Assembly: GCA_963576735.1 (NCBI GenBank)
Contig: OY755172.1
Span: 6,324,001 to 6,388,000, forward strand
From: Bedellia somnulentella
Taxonomy: Eukaryota; Arthropoda; Insecta; Lepidoptera; Bedelliidae
Reading direction: 5' to 3'
DNA: 64,000 nucleotides
Shown: piece after piece, positions 38,501 through 48,072 of the stretch
Position numbering within the stretch: the stretch's first letter is position 1
Layout of the letters: each line of letters begins with the position of its first letter
The notes under the pieces: model-generated
Told to the model about the DNA's origin: nothing
Database searches by the model: none
Seen by the model: the letters and a program-made list of their open reading frames with translations, nothing else
Made by a program: the position numbers and the translations under genes

Positions 38501-41500
38501 CTCTTAATAGAATCTGTCAGGAATTTAATGAAATTAATAGAAAAATTCCAAATATTGATATTTTTAATGATTCTTTAAAAACATTCCAGGGAAAAATACT
38601 GCATCAATTCAAAATTTAAGTTATCAGACATTTATAAATTTATTTTTCATTTTAATTTAAATTACTAGGTTTAAGGTTTGTTGTATTTATGATTGTGCAA
38701 GTATTGTGTACGCCTTTAATTGGCATACAATATTAGAATAAGACTTTAGTTATATATAATCATATGATTGTGTTAATATGTATGCTGTTGGTGTTCCTTA
38801 AATAAATAAATAAAATAAATAAAAACACCCATTTAAAAAGCCACGTACCCTTAGTTGCCTCGAACGTTACCTGCGAGAAGAAATGGGCTAGTGCTATTCC
38901 AAGCCGACACTAAACAGTATATAATATCATTACATTATTTAAACAACTTGTTTTGTCATTGTCAATGGTTTAGCAAAAATGTACTGACAGTTTTTAAAGA
39001 AAAAAAAAAGAAAGAAAATACTTTATTCAGTGCACAGGGAAAATACATAACGAGTAAAAAATATATACAAAATACACAAAACTTTAACTAACATTTGCTC
39101 ATGTTTAACCAAAATCATGAAAAATATAGTTATATACCCAGAACCAGGGTGCAATTCTACAATGCGAACTGTATTAATATTTAGCTGAGTGTAGATTATG
39201 AAATTTTAATTATTTGCATAAATTGCACTCGTGACAATAATTTCCTTCGTTCTCCGTGATGAAGTCAATGTCAAATCTGACACCCACCATTCATTTCATA
39301 TTCTAAAATCGTAGGCACGAGTGAAATACTGTACAAAATTTAGTTCACAACATTTGCGTAGTAACATACAACATTTTCATGAAATAAAAAATAACGAAAC
39401 AAATAATAAATTAAATTTATGCGTTGGCGTTTGTATTATTTTTGATTGATGTAGCGTTCGCTACACAAACTTAATTTGGCATTAGAGTTGGACAGAAAAT
39501 CTCTTTATTGCACATTAAACATAAAATAGGCAGGCTTTCACTACAACCTTTTGATGGTACGGGAAATAAAAATAAGGTTAGTCAGGTAGTTGTACAAAAA
39601 CATGGTCAAACAAATAATTCAAACAAATACTTATACTCACGCCCATTGTTCCCGTTTGGGTAGGCAGAGACTATAGATCGCCACTCTGTACGATCCAGGC
39701 AAATCTCTCGTGCTTCTGTTACATTCATCATCATCAGTATGAGAATACATGCTGTTTTATTCTTCATACTTCGGACGCCGGCCTTTTTGGCTCTATTTGG
39801 TCCAGGTGTGTCCTCTGTGGTCGTCTTCTACTCACATTACCTTCCACGTTGGCTCTATAGATCTCTTTCACGAATTTACTGTCATCCATCCTCTCTATGT
39901 GCCCAAACCACCTTAACATTCCTTTCTCTATCTTGTACACTATGTCATCTTTCACACCTAAACGTTCACGAATTACACTATTTCTCACTCTGACGCACAA
40001 CCTTACATTACTTATACTTCTGAGGGATCTCATTTCCACTGCATTAACTCTACTTTCATGCCTCTTTTGCCATGCCCAACATTCTCTACCATACATCAGC
40101 ATAGGAACCAGTACAGCATTGTGTACTGCCATTCGTGCCTTTTCAGACAGGAACTGGCTCGACATTAGACTGTTTATGGCTCCATTTACCTAAATTTTAC
40201 AAAAATAACTTGAGGTCACATAAACGACTTTTTTATTTTGCGATAAAATTGTTTTTTTTTTATCTGTAATTTTAGCAAAACGGTAGTTTCCATGTCTGTA
40301 AAAATGCTATCTTATAGTTGAGGATATAACAAAATTAAAAGAAAATCTATCACTACAAATAAGACTTTACTAAATATTCAGTTATTTACTGTTGTTTATT
40401 TGCATAGTTTATTTTGGAGGTTTATTAACACCATGAAAATCTAGTTCGTATACAGAAATAAAGATGGCGCTGGGAACATTAAGAACATCAAAATACAAAT
40501 GAAAAGTTATAAATATCAGGGTCGGGCAATATGTAAAATTTTTACTATTTTAGGTAAAAACACCGTGATAGCTCTGTGAAAGAACCACCGCTTCTGATGT
40601 AGGAGATGGGAGTTCAAATACTGAGTCTGGTTTACACCGACGTGTTTTTTCTACAGACATATGAGTGGTTTATTTATCACGGTGAGGGAAAACATCGTGC
40701 GGAAACCCACATGGCCGAGTTGTACATGTAACAGTGTATAAGTACAAAGTGGCGATAGCCCTACCCGTTTAAACGCCCCGTTGACGCGAGTGTGTAGCGA
40801 TACAGAAACGATACAAGTCAGACGTAGTCCACATTTAAGAAACACCCTTCGTCATAGGGGATTTATGTGAACGTTGAGTTTGAGGGTTTGAGTTATATTT
40901 CTTTCTTGCACAGATAGTTATTTTTGCCAAAATCACAAGTTAAATTGGTCATCAGTAGTCTTTGCCCACCCCAATAGGAACTAACAGTGCGAATATTTAT
41001 TTTGTATGCATACATTGCTAAACATTTTCATTTACCTAGAATAGATAAGAATAAGAACAGTAGGGAATAGTAGAATATTTTTTTTATTATTAGGTATATA
41101 ATACGATTCTTTTATGCATATGGTAGTGTAGTATAGTGGTAGATGTATGATTCTCAGTATTTTTTACTTTCCGAAAAAGTAAATCTGGTACAAATTACTC
41201 ACTTAAAAAAATTATCATTTGTAACAAGAATCAATTATTTTAATTAGGGACTTATAAGAAGATAATTAACTTAGCCAACTTGTTGCCAAATTAACTTTTA
41301 ATTGGTTTTCATCGTGACTTCTTTTTGAATTATTATTGAATAATCGTATTAACGAAGGTTTTTACAAAAAATACTCTAAGTTTCGTAGTTTCAGCAGCGC
41401 TGAGTCCTGAGTACAACCCTTATTGTAATTATAAATAGGACCATATGAACAGGTTAAGAAAACCAATTGATTCCTCTGCATCATTTAGGCAATACAAATA

Positions 41501-43720
41501 CAAAACGAAATGTTTTAGATTGTCATTATTATTTGTTGTATTGGTTATTTATTTTATTATATACATGCATGTGTTTCTAAGATATTTAGTTCTATACTCC
41601 GTTTACTAGCAGCATTGCAACTTTAGTATTAATTTGGATTTATATAATATTTCGTAAACGAACTACACGAAGAACTGTTTACTCATAAATTTTACTAGCA
41701 TAACCACAGGTCGCTTAAAAATAACTTAGCAAAATGCTAAAAGGCATAATAACACACATTCAAGAATGTAGTTCAAAAGTAATGTGACTTGGGAAGTGAT
41801 GCGGCAATCTGGGTCCTTTTAATACTTCTTAAGTGAAGTAATAATCATTAATTAATTATTATAATAAATGTGCAGTGTCGGTTGAGAACAGCACTACCCC
41901 ATTTCTGCCTGTGAGTGATTTTTGGGCTATGCGGTTGGAGACTCATATCGCTAAGAACATTTTTCCCCACTCAACTTCCAAAAGTGAGTAAGGAATTTCT
42001 TATTCCGAAGCTCAGGCTACCCCTTATAGAGATTTATAGCCGTGAGTATATGTATGTATGTCGGAGCGATTGACAATTTACGATTGATTTGACATATGTA
42101 CGGTAACGACGTCGTCTTTCGAGATTGTCCTCACTTATTTAATGAGTCTGGTAATTTAAAACAATTTTCTGTTTGCCAACAATTTTACGATCACTTTTTG
42201 CGAAGGTGATCAAAAGATATTCAGAGTGCAAGCGTGTCATTGCCGCGGTGATAACCCAAAAGTGCATTCTCTTATTTCCTTGTTGGCACGAATAAAATTT
42301 TTATTACGTCGTCATTGGAGTTGTCTTTGTCTCATATCCTTATGTGATCGCGTTATGACTAATTCGCCGGAACACTAAAATTAACGTTAGGCAGTTTACG
42401 GTGAAGAAAGAAAGGAGCATTCTTATTAACAAAGTTTAGTAGATTTGTAAAATCGTTGTTGTATTTTTTAAATATCATAGGTTTAATTATATTTGGGAGC
42501 TTTCCAAATGATATTGCATTAAAAGTAACTATACATCCCAGTATACATTTTCGTTCCTTTGACAATATTAATTTCAGTTCCAATCGGTTTAGAACAACCT
42601 GCTTTGAAGAATTAACCACATCATCACAGCCACAGCCTCCACCGAGGGGCTCTAGCCTATTCTGAATAAGGTGTTTTGGCCATAGTCCAGCACGCTAGCC
42701 TAGTGGGGGTTGGTAAACTAACGACTACCCTCGTGATAGTAGCCGGGACTGACGGCTTATCAATCGAATTTGTGAGTTTGCCCTTCAGCCTTTGCCGCTG
42801 GATCACGGAGATGATATAACCTCGTTTTATTTTAATTGAAATATCAGTAAAAACTTATTTACACTAGTAAGAAGAAACAAAAAACTTACGAAATATTCGT
42901 ATTTATATCGAGGTCAATATGTATCATTCTACAACGTTAACTTTTATGCTTTTACGGCGCATTAGAAAATATGCGCTATTCTGTTATTTCGTGTTCTATG
43001 TTTTCTTTCCTGTTTTGCATAAAGCTCTTGTAACTTTGTAAGCACTTGACACCTTATTGTTATTTGCACTACATGTCTTTGACATAAGTTGTTCAAAGTT
43101 GATCAAAACTTTGTTTGGAAACCCACATGAGTAATTTTCACTTGTTCGTGTAACTATATCTGTACTAAACGGCGATGCAATATAGCTTGTCCTTATAATA
43201 TTGATACAATATTAACAAAACAAAAGAAATAGGGAGTTCCCTATTTATACAGAAACAATATGACCTAACTACTAAAAGAGTAGACAGAGCAGAGAGAGAG
43301 ATTATAAATACCTCAGCCACTCTTTGAAGTGAATTGAAAACAAATACTTACAGGATGGTTGGTCAATTGGTATTTAGCTAATAATAAGTCCTAATAAGTC
43401 CCCTTGTAAAATAACTCTGAAAAAAAATAAGCTACTTCTATTCTAAACGGACAATACACAACTAAAAGACATGCGATATCCAAAATACTTCTCCCCTGCA
43501 TCCTCCTACAGCTATTAACATACGAGTATGAATCTATTAATAATAAAACATAATCCTACAGGTAACAAAAGGCCAACCCTTATTCGTGGTAATCGCAATG
43601 AAAATGGAGTACGTTGTGCGCTCTCCCCGCGACGGAGTCATAGCTGCAGTGAGCGGGGCCAAACTGGGCGATGCTGTTGGTAAGGGAGCTGAAATTGTCA
43701 CTCTTGAAGAAGAAAAATAA
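20588..43720 (+). CDS. Mccc1: Methylcrotonyl-CoA carboxylase alpha (biotin) subunit, mitochondrial, 14 exons, complete
   Basis: Carboxylates biotin and, with the beta subunit, 3-methylcrotonyl-CoA in mitochondrial leucine breakdown (family knowledge). Exons: 20588-20619, 20905-21100, 21668-21885, 22187-22334, 23552-23689, 24074-24169, 25003-25186, 26300-26490, 27435-27566, 28515-28685, 31899-32022, 34345-34535, 36355-36492, 43562-43720. All are GT-AG and in phase, giving 705 codons plus stop, close to the usual length. The N-terminus is basic and hydrophobic without acidic residues for about 20 codons, fitting mitochondrial import. The biotin carboxylase part shows [32 protein letters not shown] (ATP-grasp, residues about 193-200), [13 protein letters not shown] and [12 protein letters not shown] (320-331). 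The biotinyl domain has AMKM with Lys667. Residues such as [13 protein letters not shown] favour MCC over propionyl-CoA carboxylase. An exon-7 copy at 24635 is skipped. Confidence 0.93.
21523..21577 (-). repeat. MITE fragment in Mccc1 intron 2
   Basis: About 53 bp, including CGCAAGTCGACGTCTTTTGT, is the reverse complement of 8553-8605 inside the MITE at 8117-8679, so it is a partial second copy of that family. Confidence 0.55.
23161..23468. mobile_element. MITE with TTA target duplication (PIF/Harbinger-like) in Mccc1 intron 4
   Basis: Inverted termini read GGGGCCATCCATAAAT on the left and, as reverse complement, on the right, continuing to a GTCAC/GTGAT end. TTA lies directly outside both ends (23158-23160, 23469-23471). 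It is 308 bp with no ORF. The 3-bp TTA duplication and G-rich end suit a PIF/Harbinger-derived element; that class is inferred. It ends 83 bp before exon 5. Confidence 0.75.
24405..24772 (+). pseudogene. Partial tandem duplicate of Mccc1 exon 7 and its upstream intron
   Basis: This block repeats at an offset of 368 bp (24773 onward). It includes the TTATGTTTCTTTTCAGTTG intron motif, the TCTTATACCAG acceptor, and exon sequence from 24635 to about 24742. The copy reads [23 protein letters not shown], against [23 protein letters not shown] in the real exon. It breaks off after ILHR, runs into a stop and has no convincing donor. Spliced in, it would truncate the carboxylase, so it is a decoy exon that splicing must ignore. 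Confidence 0.8.
25833..26191 (+). repeat. SINE-A, full-length tRNA-derived SINE in Mccc1 intron 7
   Basis: 359 bp bounded by GTATTTCTAA at 25823-25832 and 26192-26201. The head has a pol III A-box-like TGATAGCTCAGTGGG and a B-box-like AGTTCAAATCC. The body includes GTGAGGGAAAACATCGTG. The 3' end is CCAACCCCTTCGGGGATATT, then CGGCGTGAACG and a TTTATG tail. Confidence 0.85.
26655..26908 (-). repeat. SINE-B, full-length copy in Mccc1 intron 8
   Basis: Plus strand starts ACATACATATACTCACGGCT and ends GTAGTGCTACTCTAAGCCGA; the family order is otherwise complete. Confidence 0.75.
27600..28125 (-). repeat. SINE-B relic split by a LINE-X insertion (Mccc1 intron 9)
   Basis: 27600-27684 and 27984-28125 together form one diverged SINE-B (GGTTATAAATCCC ... 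CAGCCACATCGCCCA ... TTCAAGCCAGTAGACACT). AAAAGATA occurs at both edges of the insert. Confidence 0.6.
27685..27983 (-). mobile_element. LINE-X 3' fragment (copy 4)
   Basis: The minus-strand frame encodes [20 protein letters not shown] and [15 protein letters not shown], the C-terminus of the LINE-X polymerase ORF. AAAAGATA target duplications lie at 27677-27684 and 27984-27991. Confidence 0.75.
28725..29060 (+). repeat. SINE-A copy with a LINE in its tail
   Basis: The tRNA-like head (CACGATAGTCCAATGGATAG) and body match SINE-A. The GTTTATGTTTATGTT tail is where the LINE at 29061 begins. Confidence 0.7.
29061..31055 (+). mobile_element. Jockey-like LINE, 5'-truncated, with its catalytic motif deleted (Mccc1 intron 10)
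   Basis: A reverse-transcriptase frame (about 29108-30110) shows [47 protein letters not shown] and [21 protein letters not shown]. It then joins abruptly, in another frame (to 30837), to [11 protein letters not shown] and [15 protein letters not shown]. The segment that should hold the YADD/FADD active site is missing. The copy ends in a TAAATAAATAAA tail. TTTATGTT lies at both edges, so it entered the tail of a SINE-A. It is inactive. Two GC-rich stretches (29340-29480, 30600-30720) are part of the element. Confidence 0.82.
31471..31824 (-). repeat. SINE-A, full-length inverted copy (Mccc1 intron 10)
   Basis: Bounded by the 12-mer TTTATTTTATCA at 31459-31470 and 31825-31836. It ends about 75 bp before exon 11. 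The tRNA-like head lies on the right. Confidence 0.82.
32380..32936 (+). pseudogene. Broken THAP-domain gene fragment in Mccc1 intron 11
   Basis: Two exon-like pieces: 32380-32451 starts [20 protein letters not shown] and ends at GTAAGT; 32819-32936 follows an AATTTCAG acceptor and reads [17 protein letters not shown] to a stop. The order C-x5-C, then NF, FP and RRRKW matches the N-terminal THAP zinc-binding fold used by P-element-type transposases and THAP proteins. Joined, the frame is off by one at NFAQ/FPTS, as if one G was gained before CACAA. The distal Cys-His part is eroded. It is probably a relic of a mobile or captured THAP gene. Confidence 0.65.
33114..33355 (+). repeat. SINE-B, full-length copy (intron 11)
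   Basis: GTGTAGTGTCGGCTTAGAAT start and GGGATTTATAGCCGTAAGTA end, with the standard body between. Confidence 0.75.
33866..34086 (+). repeat. SINE-B, slightly 5'-truncated (intron 11)
   Basis: Begins within the family at TTACCCCATTTCTTCCGGTG and ends TAGCCGTGAGTATATGTATG. Confidence 0.72.
34757..35017 (+). repeat. SINE-B, full-length copy (intron 12)
   Basis: GTGTAGTGTCGGCTTAGAAT start, GAGTATATGTATGTATGTAT tail. Confidence 0.75.
35270..35440 (+). repeat. Probable LINE 3' fragment (intron 12)
   Basis: Contains GGAGGAGGTGTTTAGGAGAC and ends in GGGAGCCCTATGTCCAGCAG, a pattern I associate with 3' ends of insect non-LTR elements. Similar end pieces occur near 3833 and 34190. The family is not identified. 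Confidence 0.35.
35650..35905 (-). repeat. SINE-B, full-length inverted copy (intron 12)
   Basis: Plus strand starts TACATACATATACTCACGGC and ends TATTCTAAGCCGGCACTACA. It is inverted relative to the copies at 34757 and 35950. Confidence 0.75.
35950..36195 (+). repeat. SINE-B, diverged copy (intron 12)
   Basis: GTGCCGGCTTAGAATGTCAC start and GGGATTTATGGCCGTGAGTA end. Confidence 0.65.
37331..38920 (-). repeat. SINE-B relic split by a Jockey-type LINE (intron 13)
   Basis: Left part 37331-37442 (CATACATGCATATACTC ... AGCATCGCCCAAC) and right part 38823-38920 (AAGCCACGTACCC ... TATTCCAAGCCGACACT) are halves of one element. AACAC occurs at both junctions. Confidence 0.6.
37443..38822 (+). mobile_element. 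Jockey-clade LINE, 5'-truncated reverse transcriptase (intron 13)
   Basis: The frame 37481-38314 carries the later RT motifs: [33 protein letters not shown], the active-site [10 protein letters not shown] and [11 protein letters not shown]. After an A/T homopolymer at about 38305-38312 it continues in another frame (38311-38619) with [20 protein letters not shown], consistent with loss of one A. It ends in an AATAAATAAATA-type tail. The endonuclease and early RT motifs are absent, so it is dead. It sits inside a SINE-B. Confidence 0.85.
39627..40194 (-). mobile_element. LINE-X, longest copy (copy 5), 3' part of the polymerase ORF (intron 13)
   Basis: The minus-strand frame 40165-39764 reads [40 protein letters not shown] and [20 protein letters not shown], the conserved C-terminal region of an insect non-LTR reverse transcriptase. 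It ends with the family 3' end CCCAAACGGGAACAATGGGC. The clade (RTE-like or other) cannot be fixed without the RT core. Confidence 0.75.
40558..40880 (+). repeat. SINE-A copy, diverged (intron 13)
   Basis: CACCGTGATAGCTCTGTG head, GGGAGTTCAAATACTG B-box region and GGTGAGGGAAAACATCGTG body. The 3' end is eroded. Confidence 0.65.
41869..42061 (+). repeat. SINE-B, internally deleted copy (intron 13)
   Basis: GTGCAGTGTCGGTTGAGAAC start and ATTTATAGCCGTGAGTATAT end. The central part between CTGTGAGTG and ATTTTTGGGC is missing. Confidence 0.65.
42635..42830 (-). repeat. SINE-C fragment, diverged (intron 13)
   Basis: Contains GGCCATAGTCCAGCACGCTA and GTAGCCGGGACTGACGGCTTA of the SINE-C body in inverted orientation, then GGATCACGGAGATG from the tRNA-like head. 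Confidence 0.55.
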
Positions 43721-44440
43721 TTTGTATGGAAATGTTTGCAGGTATATTAAATATTTATGTTGGTTAGATGTTGCAGTAATTTGTTGTTTTGTTGTGTAAT
43801 ATTGTAATGTTTGATATAGTTTAATTTTAAGTAGTTTTAATTTGTTGAGTAAATATTTTTTATATACTTATATTGTATTTTTTATATCTACATTGAGTAA
43901 TGATACGGCGTAAACTAGACACTGTAATTTACATTAGTTACATCATATTTATTACATACTACTCCGACAGCGCAATCAATATGGTATAGTAATAATTTTA
44001 GAGCAAACCGTTGTATAATATATTAGAGGCTTTAATCACCTAAATAATTGAAAATTAATATGATTCCGTGGGGAACCATCTTAATTTTTGTTAATGTCAA
44101 TGTCTCGGTGGGGACATATGTGGGTTTTGATGAAATAAAACATAAAAATATATTATTAAAAGAAATAAAAGTATGGTACCAAGGCATTAAAACTCGTAAT
44201 TATGCCATTGCTTGATTACATGTCATAAATTAAAATGTGGTTTAAAATATAACTAAATGCCGTATCGTTTACTCAGTTTTATCTAAAGAAATATGCCTTG
44301 TTATAAATCCCTTTGAGCCCTTTGGTATAAATCAGCTAAATATGTATATTTTTAATGTAGTTATTATTTATATCTAAGGATGTTAATTCCAAATGTTTTT
44401 ATAAGATTTTTAGTAATTTGTTGTAATGTATTGAGTTTAT

Positions 44441-44585
44441 AATAAAACTACGAATAATATATTTATTAATTTTAGAAACATCAATCATTATAAATTTCTT
44501 AGTCTATCAAATTGTGGTGTATTTAGAAATCTATTCAGTGGTGGATCTAATTTTATATATATTTTTAATGTATTTGATAAATAAA
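44441..44585 (+). terminator. Candidate Mccc1 polyadenylation signals
   Basis: AATAAA at 44441-44446 and again at 44580-44585, 720-860 nt after the stop codon, in AT-rich sequence. A worn SINE-C end (GGTGGGGACATATGTGGG) lies at about 44109 in the putative 3' UTR. Which signal is used cannot be told. Confidence 0.4.
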
Positions 44586-45757
44586 GTATATGTTTGTTAC
44601 ATATTGATGTGTATTATTTTATGTAGAGCATGTTCACGTTAAACAAAATGACATTGATAAGTAACAAAAGAGTTTATTTTAGTTCATCCGTCTTATTCAT
44701 ACCAAGTGTCATAAACATTAATATTATTTACGAAAACTTCAAAGACACCTGCTAATTATCTTGGCACAAACAATGATACGTAAAAACATTCAAATATTTT
44801 ACATTTGTTGGAAAACATGATGTTGGTTTTTACAAAACAATTTTAAGGTTGCCCACCTTGTTAGACCAAGCAATTGAGTTGCTTTAGCCATTATATTGAT
44901 ACACCTTACTATATTGATACTAATCAAATCAGAGCTTTTGAAACGTATCCGCTTATGTCCTTTATTCCCTCTCCTTACTGGCGCCCTAAATCCCTGAATT
45001 CCCTTTCAACTGAAAGTACTTCTCAATATCGCGTATCATTTTGGTCACCTGGTGTTAAGAGTTTTTGACATTAGACATTTTATATTAGAAAAATAAATTG
45101 TTGTAAACACTGATTCAGGATTTGAATTGAACCTACGCCATTCCGGTATTTTAGTCCGTGCTCTTTCTACTGAGCTACAAATGTTGTGTGTTCGTGTGTG
45201 TGCTTTGCACGTGAACTAACAGTAAAGTATAATTCTTTCCTACCCATTTTAGTTGATGGATTCCATCTCCGTTATCCCTGTCAGCATTAAAAGGCACCAG
45301 AATTTCGCATACCCACAAAACTACATACATATACTGTTTGGAAGTAATATAAGTTTTTTTTTTTAATATTTACTTCTTTAATTTTTATATACCTCAGCAA
45401 GCAGAGACACAAGCAAGTTAGTGCACATTTTATAGTAATCAAAAGAGTCATACAAAGGCAAACATACTTCCTAGATTTCAGTGTATTAATATTTCGAGGC
45501 TTTTATGAAAATGCGTGGTCCACCCACTAGTGTTGGCGGTATTTTAATGAATTCAATAATATTAATAATTATGACTGGCCTCGCGAAATAGAAAGGTGAG
45601 CCAACAACTGTCATATAGCGAACCCGGATTCAAATAAATTCACAATATTTAAATAAGTAATAGTATATCACAGGCTTACTGCTGCATATTGCATGAATTA
45701 ATAACTTCTCCTCGTTAGATTGAAGACAATTACATGACTTGTTAAGCACACTAGTGG

Positions 45758-46115
45758 CGACATACATATATTCACGGCGATCAATCCCAAAATGAGGTAG
45801 ACAGAACTTTAAAATTGGTAATGTCACTTTTGAAAGTATTTTGAGTGGAAGATACTAAAAATGGAGTATCGCTGGTGATGGGTCTTCCTTAAAAATCCCG
45901 GGGCCTCGCCATCGCCTCTTACGCCCTATTTCTGAATCGAGTATTCAAGCTGAGAACGACTTAAGTATCGTTTTGTCTCATTCAGTTGTTAAGATTTCAA
46001 TGCGACAGAACGATACTTAAGTTGTTCTCAGCTGGAATACTCAATTCAGAAATCGGTCGTTAGAAACACCCACAGAAAGATATGTGGTAGTGCTTAGCTT
46101 AGAGTGTGTTGTAAT
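45758..46115 (-). repeat. SINE-B relic interrupted by a palindromic element
   Basis: Left ACATACATATATTCACGGCG ... ATCGCCTCTTACG and right AACACCCACAGAAAGATATG fit the SINE-B order; the palindrome at 45925-46056 separates them. Confidence 0.55.
45925..46056. mobile_element. Near-perfect palindromic hairpin element (foldback MITE-like)
   Basis: Two arms of about 50 bp (TTTCTGAATCGAGTATTCAA ... GACTTAAGTATCGTTTTGTC and its inverted, few-mismatch partner) surround a spacer of about 25 bp. No ORF. It sits inside a SINE-B, so it is inserted, not part of that repeat. Confidence 0.7.
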
Positions 46116-47999
46116 GTGAAGAATTGGGAGCGATTTTATTCTTATAATAAAACTTCTGTTTTATTATAACAGTGGTTTTAAGTTATTAATATAAACAAAT
46201 ATATAGTTAGAATGATTGGGAAATGCCACTTAATACGTATTTACTATACTTATAATTAAGGTTTTAGTACCTTGAAAGGTAAATCTGAGCTTTGATTTAT
46301 ATCTAGTTATATCATTAAATTGTGTTTCCACACCTATTAAAAGTAGATTTCAGGAGTGGCAGGTTTTTAAATTTAAACTTTAACTTGGCTTTGATTTACA
46401 AGGGTGGGTACATTTAATAAATATCCATCACAGCCAAAAGTATTTCTTAGATGAACATATTGTTTCGAAAAACTAAGCTACATATATTTACTACAGCAAG
46501 TCCATTTCTTACTATTACTACATAGTTTGTAAGCATTTTGTTTAGTTTACCCCTTTCTTATAAAGAACTCAAAACTTACCCAGCTGTGTATGTACAAAAC
46601 TGTGTAAGCATTTGGCTTGAATACTTTTTAACACCAATTCTTCTAGTGAGTGCTGTTAAAGCACATTTCAGTTATTTATTTAAAAAATGTGGTATGTGGC
46701 ATAATCAACCTATTCAGGGTAGCTCAGGTAGGAGGGAGGTTTGGATGTTGTTTGTGATGGTGATGAAGTCAATATGAGACTTTATTTTATATACCCATCA
46801 CCATCCATGTTTTCTCTCTTTAAGATCTATGGTTGTTATATATCATAATCGTTTAAATGATTCTTCGATGTTTTTTTAGTTCAAAACCTATAATAAAGAA
46901 AAGAAAGAAAGAAGTTATTTATTCGAAGCCTCTTATAAAAGAAAACAACATTTTTAAAACAAGTATAATAAGAAACATATTAAAAAAAGTATAACTAGAA
47001 AGAAAAACAAAACAACATATTCAAATTCAGTTAAAAAATACGAATTAATATTTCAATAATAGTAACCCTTACCAAATTTGTTGAAAAACTGAGATTTTAT
47101 AAGCTCTGCCTTTGTCTCCCCTTAAAATTGAAGTCATGAGTATAACTATATATGACTTAAGTAGGTTTGTTTTATGGTCTTGTGTAGGTTGTGCTATGTG
47201 TGTCGCATGGTAATGGTAATTTTTACAATTATAATTGCGATCAAACGTTTGCGTAACGAAACGTGAAAGTACGATAAATTTTTTGAAACTAATAAATTTA
47301 CTTTTTTAGTCTTTGATGTTAACTGTAAGTTATCCTACCCCACTTTTCACGTCTGGGTCTCCTGTAAGCCAGAATTGAAAGACTAAACTGCTGATCCCAC
47401 TAATCAATAGTATATTAGAAACTTATGCGGTATTAAGTACTAGTGCACTGTTGATATATATTATTCTTGTGAAAGTGTTACTTTCCGTGTAATTTTAAAT
47501 TAACTATTTTCCACAAATAAAAGACGTACCTACACAACAGTCACAATTGCCGGTAAAAACGGAAAAGGCTGTGAAAGAAAGGAAGGAGTTCTTGTGGTGT
47601 CGCCAACTGAATTAAGAATAAAGCCTTGTGTCTTCGTCGTCCTGTACGACATTTATGAGAAGACTTTAAAGGGCGATATTCTAAATGAGTCTTCACGGTG
47701 GCATTATATTTACTAAGTTTCAATATCGAAGTATGATAAAGTTGTCATGCGTTATTGGCTGGTAAAATAAACTGTGTTCTTCAGACAAAATAATAGTAGT
47801 TGTATATAACAGAACCTTTCCCTATTCGGAGTACCGTATAGGTAATAGTAAGTATAAGAAAACCTTGAGAGTTCGCGGACAGTGCCTACGTGAGTAGTGA
47901 AAGTCATTTGCGTACATTCCACGCAGCTTACCAATATACTTATGTCTTGCCGATTAGTTTCGCTGAGAGTGATTGTGTTTTTGGACGGCATACGTAACG

Positions 48000-48072
48000 G
48001 GGGGCGTAGCTCAGATGGTAGAGCGCTCGCTTAGCATGCGAGAGGTACCGGGATCGATACCCGGCGCCTCCA
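48000..48072 (+). tRNA. tRNA-Ala (anticodon AGC)
   Basis: 73-nt cloverleaf. The acceptor stem is GGGGGCG/CGCCTCC with one G-T pair. The D arm is GCTC...GAGC, the anticodon arm CTCGC-TTAGCAT-GCGAG with AGC central, and the T arm CCGGG-ATCGATA-CCCGG, with discriminator A. The internal promoter boxes TAGCTCAGATGG and GGATCGATACC are intact, and a T8 run starting four bases downstream serves as pol III terminator. It has no intron, and unlike the SINE heads nearby it has a full set of stems. Confidence 0.95.

Noticed and set aside
39001..39091. Possible CRISPR- or satellite-like repeat structure in the window
   Set aside because: No regularly spaced direct repeats; the visible periodicity is limited to microsatellites and SINE tails.
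46538..46777. 79-codon open frame in the intergenic region
   Set aside because: No recognisable motif, no splice or promoter context, AT-rich codon use like random sequence.
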